The notes: a model not told the origin generated them from the letters alone. Shown: positions 35,936 through 45,070, counted from the first letter of the stretch. The stretch is DNA of 64,000 bases from Chryseobacterium sp. Leaf201 (GCF_001421435.1 NZ_LMKA01000002.1:20910-84909); one strand, 5' to 3'. Translations and numbers: made by a program.

Positions 35936-36445
35936 ATGAAAAACTTTTTAACCGCAGTGGCAGTCTCAGTTCTTATAATTTCGTGTACTAAAAAAGAAGC
36001 TTCTTCTACCGCAAACCATACGGACAGCACAAAAATCGTAGATTCCATTAATGCTGCAAGAACCAAAATAAATGACAGTATTAAATCTAAAAACCGTTTC
36101 AAAGATTTCAGCGGCACCCATAAATTCACCCATAACCTGATTAAGAATCCCGGCTCTGTAAATTTCGAAAAAATTAAGGATGAAGCAGATCATTATAATG
36201 TTTCAGGCAATGCCGGCTCAGGAAAAAATTCTCTGAAGATTAAAGGTTTCATGGCGGTTGTTTCCGATAAACACATGAATTTCACCGGAGAAATTACCCA
36301 AAGTATTTCTGAAAATGACGGCGAAAAACCATACACACGTAAAGGTACCAAAACATTCCTGTCCAAAGACGGTGGAAAAACATTCAGGCTTCAGGATATG
36401 GTCAATGGTTCAGGATTTGTTGATTATATCGATATCCATTTTTAA
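35936..36445 (+). CDS. Hypothetical lipoprotein
   Basis: A 169-residue predicted lipoprotein with a signal peptide ending in a lipobox-like VLIISC (Cys 17). A Ser/Thr/Lys-rich spacer follows, then a beta-rich body (FSGTHKFTHNL, YNVSGNAGSGKNSLKIKGFM, KTFLSKDGGKTFRLQDM). I do not recognise the family. It is 10 nt upstream of the alpha/beta hydrolase gene and probably co-transcribed with it. Its promoter box is 17 nt before the start. Confidence 0.72.
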   Translation: MKNFLTAVAVSVLIISCTKKEASSTANHTDSTKIVDSINAARTKINDSIKSKNRFKDFSGTHKFTHNLIKNPGSVNFEKIKDEADHYNVSGNAGSGKNSLKIKGFMAVVSDKHMNFTGEITQSISENDGEKPYTRKGTKTFLSKDGGKTFRLQDMVNGSGFVDYIDIHF

Positions 36446-36455
36446 TTATTGAATT

Positions 36456-37238
36456 ATGCTGAATTTTGAAAGAAAAGGAAACGGTAAAGAAATCTTGGTG
36501 CTGCTTCACGGCTTCATGGAAAACCTTACAATATGGAGTGATATGGAACCACATCTTTCCGGTGATTTTTCTTTGCTGAAAATTGATCTTCCCGGCCACG
36601 GACAATCTGAAATAATGGCAGAAGTGCAGACCATGGAACTGATGGCAGAAGAAGTAAAAAAAGTACTGGATGACCAGAATATAGATAAAGTACACCTGCT
36701 GGGACATTCAATGGGAGGCTATGTTTCGCTGGAGTTTGCCGAAAAATATCCCGAATACCTGAAAAGCCTTACCCTGTTTTTTTCCACTTATTTTCCGGAT
36801 GATGACGAAAAAAAAGAACAGCGGATCAAAAGCTACCGGATTATAAAAGACGCTTTCTCCCATTACGCCAGAGCGGGAATTCCTAATCTGTTCAACCCGA
36901 ATGAGCGGGATATCCTGGAAGGGAAAATTGAAACTGCACTGGAAACTGCATTATCAACGAATAATCTCGGTGCCCTGGCTTCTGTAAAAGGTATGGTGGA
37001 CAGAACCGATAAGAGAAATGTTATTGAAAATCTTGACGCGAAAATTTTAATTCTTGCCGGAAAACATGACAATGCCGTAAAAACGGATATGCTGATCAAA
37101 AATCTTCCCGACAGAACCAATATCAAATCCTATATCCTGGATTGCGGGCACAACGGGCACTGGGAAAAACCCTGCATCTGCGCAGCCATTATCAACACGG
37201 AACTGCTTCATAACCTACCTAAAAAATTAGTTTTTTAA
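36456..37238 (+). CDS. Alpha/beta-fold hydrolase
   Basis: A 260-residue cytoplasmic alpha/beta hydrolase. The oxyanion-region HGFMENLTIW, the nucleophile elbow GHSMGG (Ser about 88), a strand-end acidic residue near ILAGKHDNAVK, and the catalytic His in LDCGHNGHWEKP give the full Ser-Asp-His triad. The family contains esterases, lactonases and C-C bond hydrolases, so the substrate cannot be assigned. It follows the 35936 lipoprotein by 10 nt. Confidence 0.88.
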   Translation: MLNFERKGNGKEILVLLHGFMENLTIWSDMEPHLSGDFSLLKIDLPGHGQSEIMAEVQTMELMAEEVKKVLDDQNIDKVHLLGHSMGGYVSLEFAEKYPEYLKSLTLFFSTYFPDDDEKKEQRIKSYRIIKDAFSHYARAGIPNLFNPNERDILEGKIETALETALSTNNLGALASVKGMVDRTDKRNVIENLDAKILILAGKHDNAVKTDMLIKNLPDRTNIKSYILDCGHNGHWEKPCICAAIINTELLHNLPKKLVF

Positions 37239-37361
37239 ACATCTGTATGAAAGCATGTATAAAAGTTCAGTTTGCCGTTCATAAGAAAGAGACTCCGGAC
37301 ACAGTGGCATTAATCAGGATTATTAAAAATCCCGTATCTTAGAGGGATTCAATTGTCTTAA

Positions 37362-38156
37362 ATGGGGATTTTCACATTCAAAAAAAAGAAACCGGTTATC
37401 GGACTGACACTTTCGGGTGGCGGTATGCGCGGGATTGCTCATATTGCAGTCTTAAAGGCCCTGGAAGAGTATAACCTGAAGCCGCACATCATTTCGGGAA
37501 CCAGTGCCGGATCAATTGTCGGGGCTTTTTATTCTTTCGGAAAAACGCCTGATGAAATGATGGATATCGTAAGGAAGACTACTTTTTTCTCAAGATCCTA
37601 CTTAAGGCTTACGAAGAACGGTATTTTCAGCTCAAAATTTATTTTACAGCTTTTTCACGATCATTTTCCGGAAGACGATTTTAAAATCCTGAAAATCCCG
37701 GTATATGTAGCAGCTACGGAAATGACCCACGGCATCGTGGACTTCTTCTCGGAAGGCGAACTTTTTACGCCGCTCCTGGCTTCGTCAAGTGTCCCTTTTA
37801 TTTTGCCGCCGGTAAGAATCGGAGAAAAAATATATGTTGACGGCGGGGTTCTGGACAACCTGCCGATTGAACCTATTATTGATAAATGCGATTTTCTAAT
37901 CGCCTCACACGTTAATTCGATCAGCTATGACAGCCTGGAAAAAATGAGCCTGATGAAGGAATTTGACCGGATCCTGCACTTGGCCATCGCTAAATCGGTA
38001 TACTCCAAAGCGAAATCCTGTGATCTCTTTTTAGATCCGCCCAAGATGACGCAGTTCAGCCTCTTCAACAAAAAATTTCTTGACGTGATGTTTCAGGAAG
38101 CGTACGAATACACCTGTAAAGCACTTGAAGAAAAAGGATATTCAAGGTTTCAGTAA
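37362..38156 (+). CDS. Patatin-like phospholipase
   Basis: A 264-residue cytoplasmic patatin-type lipid acyl hydrolase. The oxyanion loop GLTLSGGGMRGIAHIAVL is at about 16-33, the nucleophile elbow GTSAGS (Ser about 49) follows, and the catalytic Asp lies in the DGG of IYVDGGVLDNLP. No signal peptide, in contrast to the surface-exposed PlpD type. It probably acts on membrane lipids from inside the cell. A TATCTTAG sequence about 25 nt upstream is a weak promoter candidate. It is convergent with nrnA. Confidence 0.9.
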   Translation: MGIFTFKKKKPVIGLTLSGGGMRGIAHIAVLKALEEYNLKPHIISGTSAGSIVGAFYSFGKTPDEMMDIVRKTTFFSRSYLRLTKNGIFSSKFILQLFHDHFPEDDFKILKIPVYVAATEMTHGIVDFFSEGELFTPLLASSSVPFILPPVRIGEKIYVDGGVLDNLPIEPIIDKCDFLIASHVNSISYDSLEKMSLMKEFDRILHLAIAKSVYSKAKSCDLFLDPPKMTQFSLFNKKFLDVMFQEAYEYTCKALEEKGYSRFQ

Positions 38157-38196
38157 ATCTGCTGTTTCAGGAATGAGAATTAAGTATATTTTACCG

Positions 38197-39207
38197 TTAC
38201 AGACGCTCCTCTCCTTCTATTCTGCTCTTAAAAGTTTCAATGGTGTCCTGCAAAGATTCATTGGATTTTCCTCCTGCTGCATTGATGTGCCCTCCTCCGC
38301 TGAAATATTTTCTTGAAAACTGGTTAACATCCATATCATCCTTGCTCCGGAAAGAAATCTTAATAAAATCATCATACAGGTCTTCCATGAAAAACGCGGC
38401 CATCTTTACCCCTAAGATGCTTAATCCGTAATTAACAAAACCTTCCGTATCCCCTTTCTGGAACCCGTATTCTTTCAGTTCTTCTCTGGTAAAGTATAAA
38501 ATCGCCACTTTTCCGTCTTTTGCCACCTGGATCCGTCCTAAGATCAAAGCCAGCAGATGAAGGCGTGAAACGGTGTTGGTATCCCAGGTGTTGGAAGTGA
38601 TCATGGCAGGATCTGCACCTTTTTCTATTAAATTGGCAACAATCCGGTGAGTCGTAGCACTGGTGGAACGGAAGCGGAATCCTCCGGTATCAGTCATGAT
38701 ACCTGTATACAGACATTCGGCAATATCTCTGTTCACCAGCTTTTCATCATCCATTGCTTCAATAAAATGATAGATCATCTGGCAGGTTGCCGGAATAACG
38801 GTATCTGAATAGACATAATCAAACGGCTCCGGCTGCTGATGGTGATCGATAAGTATTTTTTTACCGCCTGCATTGGTCAGCCAGTCTCCCAGCAGTCCGA
38901 TCCTTGAAGGTGAATTGAAATCCAGACAGAAAATAACATCCGCTTCATTGATTAAATCGGAGGCAACTTTTCTTTTGTATTCCGCAATAAGCGTTTTCCT
39001 GGCTTCAGGCATCCATTTCAGGAACTTCGGGAAATCGTTGGGAACAATAACCTCAGCATGAATCCCCTTGGCTTTCAGATAATGTTTCAACCCCAGACTG
39101 GAACCAATAGCATCACCGTCAGGATTATAATGCGTAAGAATTACTATTTTATTTTCCGGGATCAGTAAGGTATTGATTTCTAAAAGTTCTGCAGGTGTAA
39201 ACATCAT
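38197..39207 (-). CDS. nrnA: DHH/DHHA1 phosphoesterase (nanoRNase/pAp phosphatase, NrnA-like)
   Basis: A 336-residue DHH-family phosphoesterase. Motif I (THYNPDGDAIGSSLG), motif II (FCLDFNS), the DHH-type motif III (LIDHHQQPEPFDY), motif IV (DTGGFRF), and the C-terminal DHHA1 substrate-binding GGGHINAAGG are all present. NrnA-type enzymes degrade 2-5-nt RNA and dephosphorylate 3'-phosphoadenosine 5'-phosphate. Two in-frame ATGs are adjacent (39207 and 39204). A -7 box TATCTTTG is at 39236-39243. Confidence 0.9.
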   Translation of the reverse strand: MMFTPAELLEINTLLIPENKIVILTHYNPDGDAIGSSLGLKHYLKAKGIHAEVIVPNDFPKFLKWMPEARKTLIAEYKRKVASDLINEADVIFCLDFNSPSRIGLLGDWLTNAGGKKILIDHHQQPEPFDYVYSDTVIPATCQMIYHFIEAMDDEKLVNRDIAECLYTGIMTDTGGFRFRSTSATTHRIVANLIEKGADPAMITSNTWDTNTVSRLHLLALILGRIQVAKDGKVAILYFTREELKEYGFQKGDTEGFVNYGLSILGVKMAAFFMEDLYDDFIKISFRSKDDMDVNQFSRKYFSGGGHINAAGGKSNESLQDTIETFKSRIEGEERL

Positions 39208-39235
39208 GATGTTTATTTTTTTAAATTTGAGTTTC

Positions 39236-39243
39236 CAAAGATA
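39236..39243 (-). promoter_or_regulatory. -7 box for nrnA
   Basis: TATCTTTG on the minus strand, about 28 nt before the start codons at 39207 and 39204. Confidence 0.5.
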
Positions 39244-39360
39244 GAGCTTTTAGATAAATCATCCGTATTTTTGTTACCGATATAAAAATCATCCGGCCAT
39301 CAGCCTTAAGCCGGAATGAAGAAAAAAAGATATTAATAATTAAAAAAAGATTTGCTAAAA

Positions 39361-39391
39361 TTTGCAACTTTTAAAAAAAACCATATCTTTG
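39361..39391 (+). promoter_or_regulatory. Promoter of rpmH (-33 and -7 boxes)
   Basis: TTTG (39361-39364) and TATCTTTG (39384-39391) are 19 nt apart, a full Bacteroidota promoter. The leader to rpmH at 39435 would be about 40 nt. Confidence 0.65.
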
Positions 39392-39434
39392 CAACCTGAA
39401 AAATAATAGATAATTACGATTTAAACATATAGTA

Positions 39435-39593
39435 ATGAGTAAAAGAACGTTCCAGCCATCAGAAAGAAAAAGAAGAAACAAACACGGTTTCAGAGAAAGA
39501 ATGTCTACGCCAAATGGAAGAAGAGTTTTGGCTGCGAGAAGAGCTAAAGGCAGAAAGAGTTTAACTGTAAGTGCAGCACGCGCTAAGAGATAA
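39435..39593 (+). CDS. rpmH: 50S ribosomal protein L34
   Basis: A 52-residue protein, the usual size for bL34 in this group. It is extremely basic, with the family pattern [20 protein letters not shown] at the N-terminus, [19 protein letters not shown] in the middle and [12 protein letters not shown] at the end. It is a large-subunit protein. A complete promoter lies upstream and a hairpin terminator downstream, so it is transcribed alone. The usual rpmH neighbours rnpA and dnaA are not present; in Bacteroidota this gene is often separated from them. Confidence 0.97.
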   Translation: MSKRTFQPSERKRRNKHGFRERMSTPNGRRVLAARRAKGRKSLTVSAARAKR

Positions 39594-39618
39594 TCTTTAT
39601 TATTATCATATACAAATC

Positions 39619-39650
39619 ATGCTTGAAAAGAAGTTTTTCAGGCATTTTTT
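39619..39650 (+). terminator. Terminator after rpmH
   Basis: ATGCTTGAAAA pairs with TTTTTCAGGCAT around a short loop (one T-G pair), followed by six T. Confidence 0.8.
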
Positions 39651-39748
39651 GTTGTTAAAATTTGCCAAAATTAAAGATTATTCATCTTCTTTTTCCTATT
39701 TTTAAATTCTGAAAAATTTCTTAGAAAAAGCAATATTAAAACTGAATT

Positions 39749-40459
39749 ATGCCACATACCAATATATCAGGAGATAATATCATAACCCTTCAGCATGCAA
39801 AAATTGCACAGAAGAACTTCACGGTTCTTTCCGATGTGAATCTGAATATTAAAAAAGGAAGATTCTGTTATCTTATCGGGAAAACAGGTTCCGGAAAAAG
39901 CTCTCTGCTGAAAACCCTGTATGGGCACATCCCGTTAGTTTCAGGACATGGCGCTGTGGTGGGTTTTGATCTGGCAAAATTAAGAGCTTCTGACATCCCT
40001 AACCTGAGAAGGAAATTGGGAATTGTATTTCAGGACTTTCAGCTGCTTTCTGACAGAACGGTTGAAAAAAACCTGAAATTCGTTCTTGAAGCTACAGGAT
40101 GGAACGATAAAATAAAAATTGAAGACCGGATCAATGAAGTACTGGGGAGCGTGAACATGAAGAGCAAGAAACACAAAATGCCGCATGAACTTTCCGGTGG
40201 CGAGCAGCAGCGTGTGGCGATTGCCAGAGCCCTTCTGAATCACCCTGACCTGATCCTGGCAGATGAGCCGACAGGAAACCTGGATCCGGAAACATCAAAT
40301 GAAATCATGACCGTGCTTAAGCAGGTTGCCCTTGAAAACGGAGCGGCTGTAGTAATGGCAACCCATGATTACCATATGATCCAGAATTTCCCGGGAGAAG
40401 CCATCAGATGCGAAGACGGAAAAGTTTCCGTCCTGGATACCGCAGAATTATTTGAATAA
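39749..40459 (+). CDS. ftsE: Cell-division ATP-binding protein FtsE
   Basis: A 236-residue ABC ATPase. Walker A is GKTGSGKSS (about residues 47-55), then the FQDFQLLSDRTVEKNL Q-loop region, signature LSGGEQQRVAIARALL, Walker B LILADEPTGNLDP and the switch ATHDYHMI. The FQDFQLL segment and the overall length match FtsE, the partner of FtsX that controls peptidoglycan hydrolases at the septum. No ftsX is adjacent, so another LolD-type role cannot be excluded. Monocistronic. Confidence 0.85.
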   Translation: MPHTNISGDNIITLQHAKIAQKNFTVLSDVNLNIKKGRFCYLIGKTGSGKSSLLKTLYGHIPLVSGHGAVVGFDLAKLRASDIPNLRRKLGIVFQDFQLLSDRTVEKNLKFVLEATGWNDKIKIEDRINEVLGSVNMKSKKHKMPHELSGGEQQRVAIARALLNHPDLILADEPTGNLDPETSNEIMTVLKQVALENGAAVVMATHDYHMIQNFPGEAIRCEDGKVSVLDTAELFE

Positions 40460-40516
40460 AGTTGAATGATTGAGAAATTTATGAATTCAGAAATCACCAT
40501 TTCTAAAATCTAAATT

Positions 40517-41218
40517 CTAGCTTCTATTCTTAAAAACATGAAACTCTTTCGTGAGTTCAAGATATGGGTCCGAGTATTGTCTCGGACTTTTTTCTATGAT
40601 AAATTCAGATTCTTCCAACGCTTTTTCAGTCAATGAAAATTCAAGGATCAGCCTTTTGTTTTTAGAGCCCTCAATGCCTTTGATATGGATCTGCCGGATT
40701 AAAAACAAATGATTTTCCTGCGCCATTTTCATAAAATCATTGCCGGATTCTGCCGGGATGATTAGGGAGAAAACACCCTGTTCAGAAAGGAGTTCTGAAG
40801 ATTTTGAAATGAGTTCGCGGAAGTTTAATTCAACCGTCTGCCTTGCGATTTTATCTTTTTCGGAACCGGATGCTTCAAAATAAGGCGGATTGGTAACAAT
40901 TGCATCAAATTTATCCTGCGTATCAAACGTTTTAAAGTCCTGATGAATATTTTTCAGTCTTGAATGAAAAGGAGAACTTTCAAAGTTAAGCCGGGTAAGC
41001 TCTACCGCTTCCTGATTGATATCGAGTCCTAAAAATTCTGCTTTGGGGTTTCTTTGGGCCAGCATTAATGAAATAAGGCCTGTTCCCGTACCTACTTCCA
41101 ATACTTTGCGGGCATTACGGATATCTGCAAGGGATCCCAGCAGGACACCGTCTGTTCCTACCCGGAATACATCTGCCGACTGCCGGATTTCAAACTGCCT
41201 GAATACAAAAGATTTCAC
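40517..41218 (-). CDS. trmN6: tRNA1(Val) A37 N6-methyltransferase TrmN6
   Basis: A 233-residue SAM-dependent methyltransferase (YfiC/TrmN6 type). It has the start FEIRQSADVFRVGTDGVLLG, SAM-binding VGTGTGLISLMLAQR, acidic GLDINQEA, and the catalytic NPPYF of adenine N6 methylases. It probably modifies A37 of tRNA-Val. The start codon is a GTG that overlaps the stop of the kinase gene by one base (TAGTG), indicating translational coupling. Third gene of the ribE-kinase-trmN6 operon. Confidence 0.9.
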   Translation of the reverse strand: MKSFVFRQFEIRQSADVFRVGTDGVLLGSLADIRNARKVLEVGTGTGLISLMLAQRNPKAEFLGLDINQEAVELTRLNFESSPFHSRLKNIHQDFKTFDTQDKFDAIVTNPPYFEASGSEKDKIARQTVELNFRELISKSSELLSEQGVFSLIIPAESGNDFMKMAQENHLFLIRQIHIKGIEGSKNKRLILEFSLTEKALEESEFIIEKSPRQYSDPYLELTKEFHVFKNRS

Positions 41219-42672
41219 TATAAATTCGTCGGTAAAGTAATGGTGAATGTTGAACCCTTCCCGACTTCGGATTTTACGGTGATTTCCCCTTTGTAATCTT
41301 CCACCATCTTTCTTACCATTGATAAGCCCAGCCCCATTCCGCTGTTTTTAGAGGTAAAGTTCGGTTCAAAGATCCTTTCGTAAATATTTTCGGGAATTCC
41401 TATTCCGTTATCCTGCACGGAGATGATGACCCTGCGCTGGTGCTGCTCTATATCTACATTGATCATTAATTTCCGTTCATCGCTCTCTGCCTGCCTTGCA
41501 TTCGTTACAAGGTTAGTGATAATCCTGGAAAGGTAAACCTTATCCATATTAATCATGATATTGCTTTTATTGGCATGCATAAAAATACCTTCATCATTAA
41601 AGATCCTGAGGATATCCGCTACCTCATTATTCAGGTTGATCGTCTCATTATTCTTTTCAGGAAGCTTGGCAAATTCTGAGAAAGCAGAAGCTACCGTAGC
41701 AATGACGTCAATCTGGTCAACCATCGTTTTGCTCATCTGCTTTACTTTTTCCCTTACATTGGGATCGGCAGGATCAAATTTACGTTCAAAGTTCTGTATG
41801 GTCAGCTTCATCGGTGTCAGAGGATTCTTTACTTCATGGGCTACCTGTTTCGCCATTTCCCGCCAGGCCTCTTCTGAAGCTTTGAAACGCAGCCGCTCTT
41901 TCTGGTCCTGAATCTGAAGGATCATTCTGTTATAAGCTCTTGCCAGGGCATTCAGCTCGTCGTTTTTATAATACCTGATCGGGCGCATTTCATTTTCAAA
42001 CAATGTAATACGGGTGATCATATCAGAAAATTTAGTGATGTTTTTTGCCAGGCTGTTAGACATTACCCAGCTTATCCAGATACTGAACAGAATCAGGAAT
42101 ATATCTACAATGGCAATATATTTTACGTAGATATTGAGAAGGTCAAAATATGCAGATTCATCGTGATAAAGCGGAATATATACAATGGCAATAGGCTCCA
42201 GGTCATTGTTTTTCAACAGGAGATACGAGGAAGTGAGCACCGCATCTTTTGCAGCATCATACCCTTTGATGTCATACCTCGCTTTTGAAGAAAGAACACG
42301 GTTAACGATATTGATCGGGATTTTCTTCTGTCCGACCAGGTTCTCCTCTTTATTGGAAAGAAGATAATCGCCTTTTAAATCGTATAAAATAATATCATGC
42401 TGATTAATATCCGCAATCTCGAAGATTTTGTTTCCCAGCACTTCCTTCAGGTCACCGGTCTGCACACGGGTACGGCTTACCGCATAATCCAGATATCTCA
42501 TTACCGCGCCGGTTTTCTCCTGCATGTCAATCCGGCTGTTCTTAACAGAATTTTTCCTTAAAACAAAATAAGGAACCAATGAAGAAGCCACTACACTTAA
42601 AAGACATACCAATAAGAAACCGAAAAAGACACGGTTTCTGAGGCTATATCCTTTATACATACTTATTGACAT
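41218..42672 (-). CDS. Membrane sensor histidine kinase
   Basis: A 484-residue two-component sensor. The first membrane helix lies at about residues 14-34, then an extracytoplasmic sensor domain (to about 180) and a second helix at about 185-205. A HAMP-like region follows, with the dimerisation/phosphoacceptor motif AHEVKNPLTPMKL (His about 277). The HATPase domain has NLVTNARQAESD (N box), VQDNGIGIPENIYERIFEP (G1) and GMGLGLSMVRKMVEDY (G2). The NPLTPMKLTIQ form recalls NtrY-type kinases. No response-regulator gene is adjacent. The start overlaps the end of ribE by 20 bp. Confidence 0.92.
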   Translation of the reverse strand: MSISMYKGYSLRNRVFFGFLLVCLLSVVASSLVPYFVLRKNSVKNSRIDMQEKTGAVMRYLDYAVSRTRVQTGDLKEVLGNKIFEIADINQHDIILYDLKGDYLLSNKEENLVGQKKIPINIVNRVLSSKARYDIKGYDAAKDAVLTSSYLLLKNNDLEPIAIVYIPLYHDESAYFDLLNIYVKYIAIVDIFLILFSIWISWVMSNSLAKNITKFSDMITRITLFENEMRPIRYYKNDELNALARAYNRMILQIQDQKERLRFKASEEAWREMAKQVAHEVKNPLTPMKLTIQNFERKFDPADPNVREKVKQMSKTMVDQIDVIATVASAFSEFAKLPEKNNETINLNNEVADILRIFNDEGIFMHANKSNIMINMDKVYLSRIITNLVTNARQAESDERKLMINVDIEQHQRRVIISVQDNGIGIPENIYERIFEPNFTSKNSGMGLGLSMVRKMVEDYKGEITVKSEVGKGSTFTITLPTNL

Positions 42673-43261
42673 TCTGTTTATTAATTAACTTAGCAATATA
42701 CTTACCAATTATATCAAATTCTAAATTAACTTTATCACCGGTTTTAAGATGCTTCATATTGGTAAATTCCCATGTGTAAGGAATGATCGCTACGGAAAAC
42801 TGACTGCCTGCACTGTGGGCAACCGTCAGGCTGATCCCGTTCACGGTAATGGAACCCTGGGGAACCGTTACAGAGCTTCCGTCGGCATTATCATAGTAAA
42901 TGGTGATATAATAACTTCCGTCTTTATTTTCAATGCTCAGCACCTCTCCTGTTTTATCAACATGCCCCTGTACAATATGCCCGTCCAGTCTTCCGTCCAT
43001 TTTCATGCAGCGTTCCAGGTTTACCACCGTCCCTACTTGCCATTTTCCGAGGTTGGTTTTTTCCAGTGTTTCCTGAATTGCGGTTACGATGTATTGATGG
43101 CCTTCCGTTTTTACTACGGTTAGGCAGCAGCCGTTATGAGCTAAGCTCTGATCTATTTTCAACTCATCTGTAAAAGGGCAGGACAAAGTAAAATCAATGT
43201 TGCTTCCGTTCCCCTGAATCTCCTCAATTACCCCAACCGCTTCAATTATTCCTGTGAACAT
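42653..43261 (-). CDS. ribE: Riboflavin synthase
   Basis: A 202-residue riboflavin synthase that converts two 6,7-dimethyl-8-ribityllumazine molecules to riboflavin. It begins with the diagnostic MFTGIIEAVG and contains two homologous lumazine-binding halves. The first has AHNGCCLTVV and VNLERCMKMDGRLDGHIVQGHVD; the second has GSITVNGISLTV and WEFTNMKHLKTGDKVNLE. Length is typical. First gene of the operon with the histidine kinase (20-bp overlap) and trmN6. It is divergent from pdxA across only 49 bp, with facing promoter boxes. Confidence 0.95.
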   Translation of the reverse strand: MFTGIIEAVGVIEEIQGNGSNIDFTLSCPFTDELKIDQSLAHNGCCLTVVKTEGHQYIVTAIQETLEKTNLGKWQVGTVVNLERCMKMDGRLDGHIVQGHVDKTGEVLSIENKDGSYYITIYYDNADGSSVTVPQGSITVNGISLTVAHSAGSQFSVAIIPYTWEFTNMKHLKTGDKVNLEFDIIGKYIAKLINKQNVNKYV

Positions 43262-43273
43262 ATTATTTTTTGC

Positions 43274-43281
43274 TAAATTTG
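43274..43281 (+). promoter_or_regulatory. -7 box for pdxA
   Basis: TAAATTTG on the plus strand; predicted start near 43285-43288, about 23 nt before the pdxA ATG. It faces the ribE box 15 nt away. Confidence 0.55.
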
Positions 43282-43296
43282 TAGTTTATTAATCTT

Positions 43297-43304
43297 CAAA
43301 GATA
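43297..43304 (-). promoter_or_regulatory. -7 box for ribE
   Basis: TATCTTTG on the minus strand; predicted start near 43290-43293. Transcription from here runs across the pdxA promoter and vice versa, so the two should compete. Confidence 0.5.
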
Positions 43305-43310
43305 ATCAAA

Positions 43311-44402
43311 ATGAGCCCAAAAAACCATAAAGTACGAGTAGGAATTTCAATCGGAGATTTCAATGGCATCGGTCCGGAAATCATCATGAAATCCCTGTCA
43401 GACAAAACCATTACGGACTTTTTCACTCCTGTAATTTTCGGCTCGGGAAAATTATTTACCTACCAGAAAAATATTTTCAAGCTTGCTATAAATTTCAACT
43501 ATATCAATGAAGCTTCACAGGCACAGGAAGGAAAGATCAATATGGTTAACCTTGTGAAGGAAAACTCGATGGTTGAACTGGGGACACCTACTGAAGAATC
43601 CACAAAAATGGCAATCGATTCCCTGGAAGCCGCTACGGAAGCTCTGATAAAAAGTGAGATTGACGTTCTGGTTACCGCTCCTATCAATAAAGACGAGATG
43701 GTGAAGATGGGCTTTAAACATGCCGGACACACAGGATATTTTGAAGAAAAATTCAATAAAAAAGGACTGATGTTCCTGGTGACCGATGATCTGAAGGTAG
43801 CCGTACTGACGCACCACATCCCTATTGCACAGGTAGCAGAAAATATTTCCAAGGAAAAAATAAAAAAACAAATCAGGCTCCTGAACCAGACATTGATTGA
43901 AGACTTTAATGTATCAAGGCCGAAAATTGCCGTTCTGGGGCTAAATCCGCATTCAGGCGACGGCGGCGTAATCGGGAATGAGGAAATTGAAATTATTGCA
44001 CCGGCGATTAAAGAACTTTCTGACAACGGAATCCTTGCTTTCGGGCCGTTCCCTGCAGACAGCTACTTCCAGCCGGGCAAATATAAAAACTTCGATGCTG
44101 TTCTTGCCATGTATCACGATCAGGGACTGGCTCCGTTTAAAACGTTAGCGTATGAAGAAGGCGTAAACTATACGGCCGGGCTTCCGTTCATCAGGACTTC
44201 TCCTGATCACGGAACAGCGTATGACATTGCGGGTAAGGGCATTGCGGATGAACAGAGCTTCAGCGAGGCGATGTTCACGGCCATTAAAATTTTTAAGAAC
44301 AGGAGCGAATACAATGATTTGATGAGCAACCGCCTGCAGCTGAGAAAAATGGCTGTAGACAACGGGATTGATGAAGATCTGCCGCAGGAAACTGAGGGTT
44401 AA
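43311..44402 (+). CDS. pdxA: 4-hydroxythreonine-4-phosphate dehydrogenase
   Basis: A 363-residue PdxA of the DXP-dependent pyridoxal phosphate pathway; it oxidises 4-phosphohydroxy-threonine. Family motifs: VGISIGDFNGIGPEIIMKSL at the start, TAPINKDEM, the metal-binding HAGHTGYFEE, GLNPHSGDGGVIGNEE, and AMYHDQGLAPFKTLAYEEGVNYTAGLPFIRTSPDHGTA-type segments with the remaining metal histidines. Length is normal. Divergent from ribE; the downstream yceD gene has its own promoter. Confidence 0.96.
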   Translation: MSPKNHKVRVGISIGDFNGIGPEIIMKSLSDKTITDFFTPVIFGSGKLFTYQKNIFKLAINFNYINEASQAQEGKINMVNLVKENSMVELGTPTEESTKMAIDSLEAATEALIKSEIDVLVTAPINKDEMVKMGFKHAGHTGYFEEKFNKKGLMFLVTDDLKVAVLTHHIPIAQVAENISKEKIKKQIRLLNQTLIEDFNVSRPKIAVLGLNPHSGDGGVIGNEEIEIIAPAIKELSDNGILAFGPFPADSYFQPGKYKNFDAVLAMYHDQGLAPFKTLAYEEGVNYTAGLPFIRTSPDHGTAYDIAGKGIADEQSFSEAMFTAIKIFKNRSEYNDLMSNRLQLRKMAVDNGIDEDLPQETEG

Positions 44403-44466
44403 ATCTTTAATACAGATTTTAAATTTATTTGTTATAAAATTTATTTGTTATTATAAAAAAATTGCA

Positions 44467-44474
44467 TATTTTTG
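44467..44474 (+). promoter_or_regulatory. -7 box for yceD-rpmF
   Basis: TATTTTTG on the plus strand. The TTG at 44472 is part of the box and is not a start codon; the ATG at 44487 leaves a leader of about 8 nt. Confidence 0.6.
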
Positions 44475-44486
44475 CACACTCATTTT

Positions 44487-45011
44487 ATGGACAAGTTAAG
44501 AAACTATGATATCAGCTTTTCCGGACTGAAAACCGGCAAGCACGAGTTCAGACTTGAGATAGATAAAGGGTTCTTTCAATTGTTTGACACTGAACAGGAA
44601 TTTACAAATCCCAGAATTACAGCAGATGTTTTATTAGATAAACATTCTACATTTCTGGAGTTTGATATTAAAGTTAAGGGGACGGTAGAATTGGTCTGTG
44701 ACATCACAACCGAAAATTTCGATCACCCTGTAGAAAATGATATACGGGTTCTGGTGAAATTCGGAGAGGAATATGATGACAGCGAAGAAGATGTTATTAC
44801 CATCCCTGCCAATGACCATGCTTTCAATATAGCGCAGCTGGTTTACGAAAGTGTCGTACTTTCTATTCCTATGAAGAAAGTATCACCTGAGGTAAGCGAT
44901 GAAGATCTGGCAATACTGGATAAGTTCAGCCCGAAAGAAACCGAAGAAGAGGAAGAACACAAGAGCGATCCCAGATGGGACGCGTTAAAAAATTTAAAGA
45001 ATAAAAATTAA
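44487..45011 (+). CDS. yceD: DUF177/YceD-family protein
   Basis: About 174 residues from ATG 44487, starting MDKLRNYDISFSGLK. A TTG start 15 nt upstream is ruled out because it lies in the promoter box. The DUF177 core has LEFDIKVKGTVELVCDITTE, where the family often has a Cys pair, and LVKFGEEYDD, INIAQLVYESVVLSIP-like helix, and a C-terminal DPRWDALKNLKNK motif. YceD proteins are linked to 23S rRNA/ribosome biogenesis and nearly always precede rpmF, as here (59 nt). Confidence 0.9.
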   Translation: MDKLRNYDISFSGLKTGKHEFRLEIDKGFFQLFDTEQEFTNPRITADVLLDKHSTFLEFDIKVKGTVELVCDITTENFDHPVENDIRVLVKFGEEYDDSEEDVITIPANDHAFNIAQLVYESVVLSIPMKKVSPEVSDEDLAILDKFSPKETEEEEEHKSDPRWDALKNLKNKN

Positions 45012-45070
45012 ATAGTTTAATGATGAGATGGTGAATCTCATCACTCATCAATTAAAAAAGTTATTAGAAA

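Noticed and set aside
43262..43310. FMN riboswitch before ribE
   Set aside because: The intergenic interval is 49 bp, much too short for an FMN aptamer.
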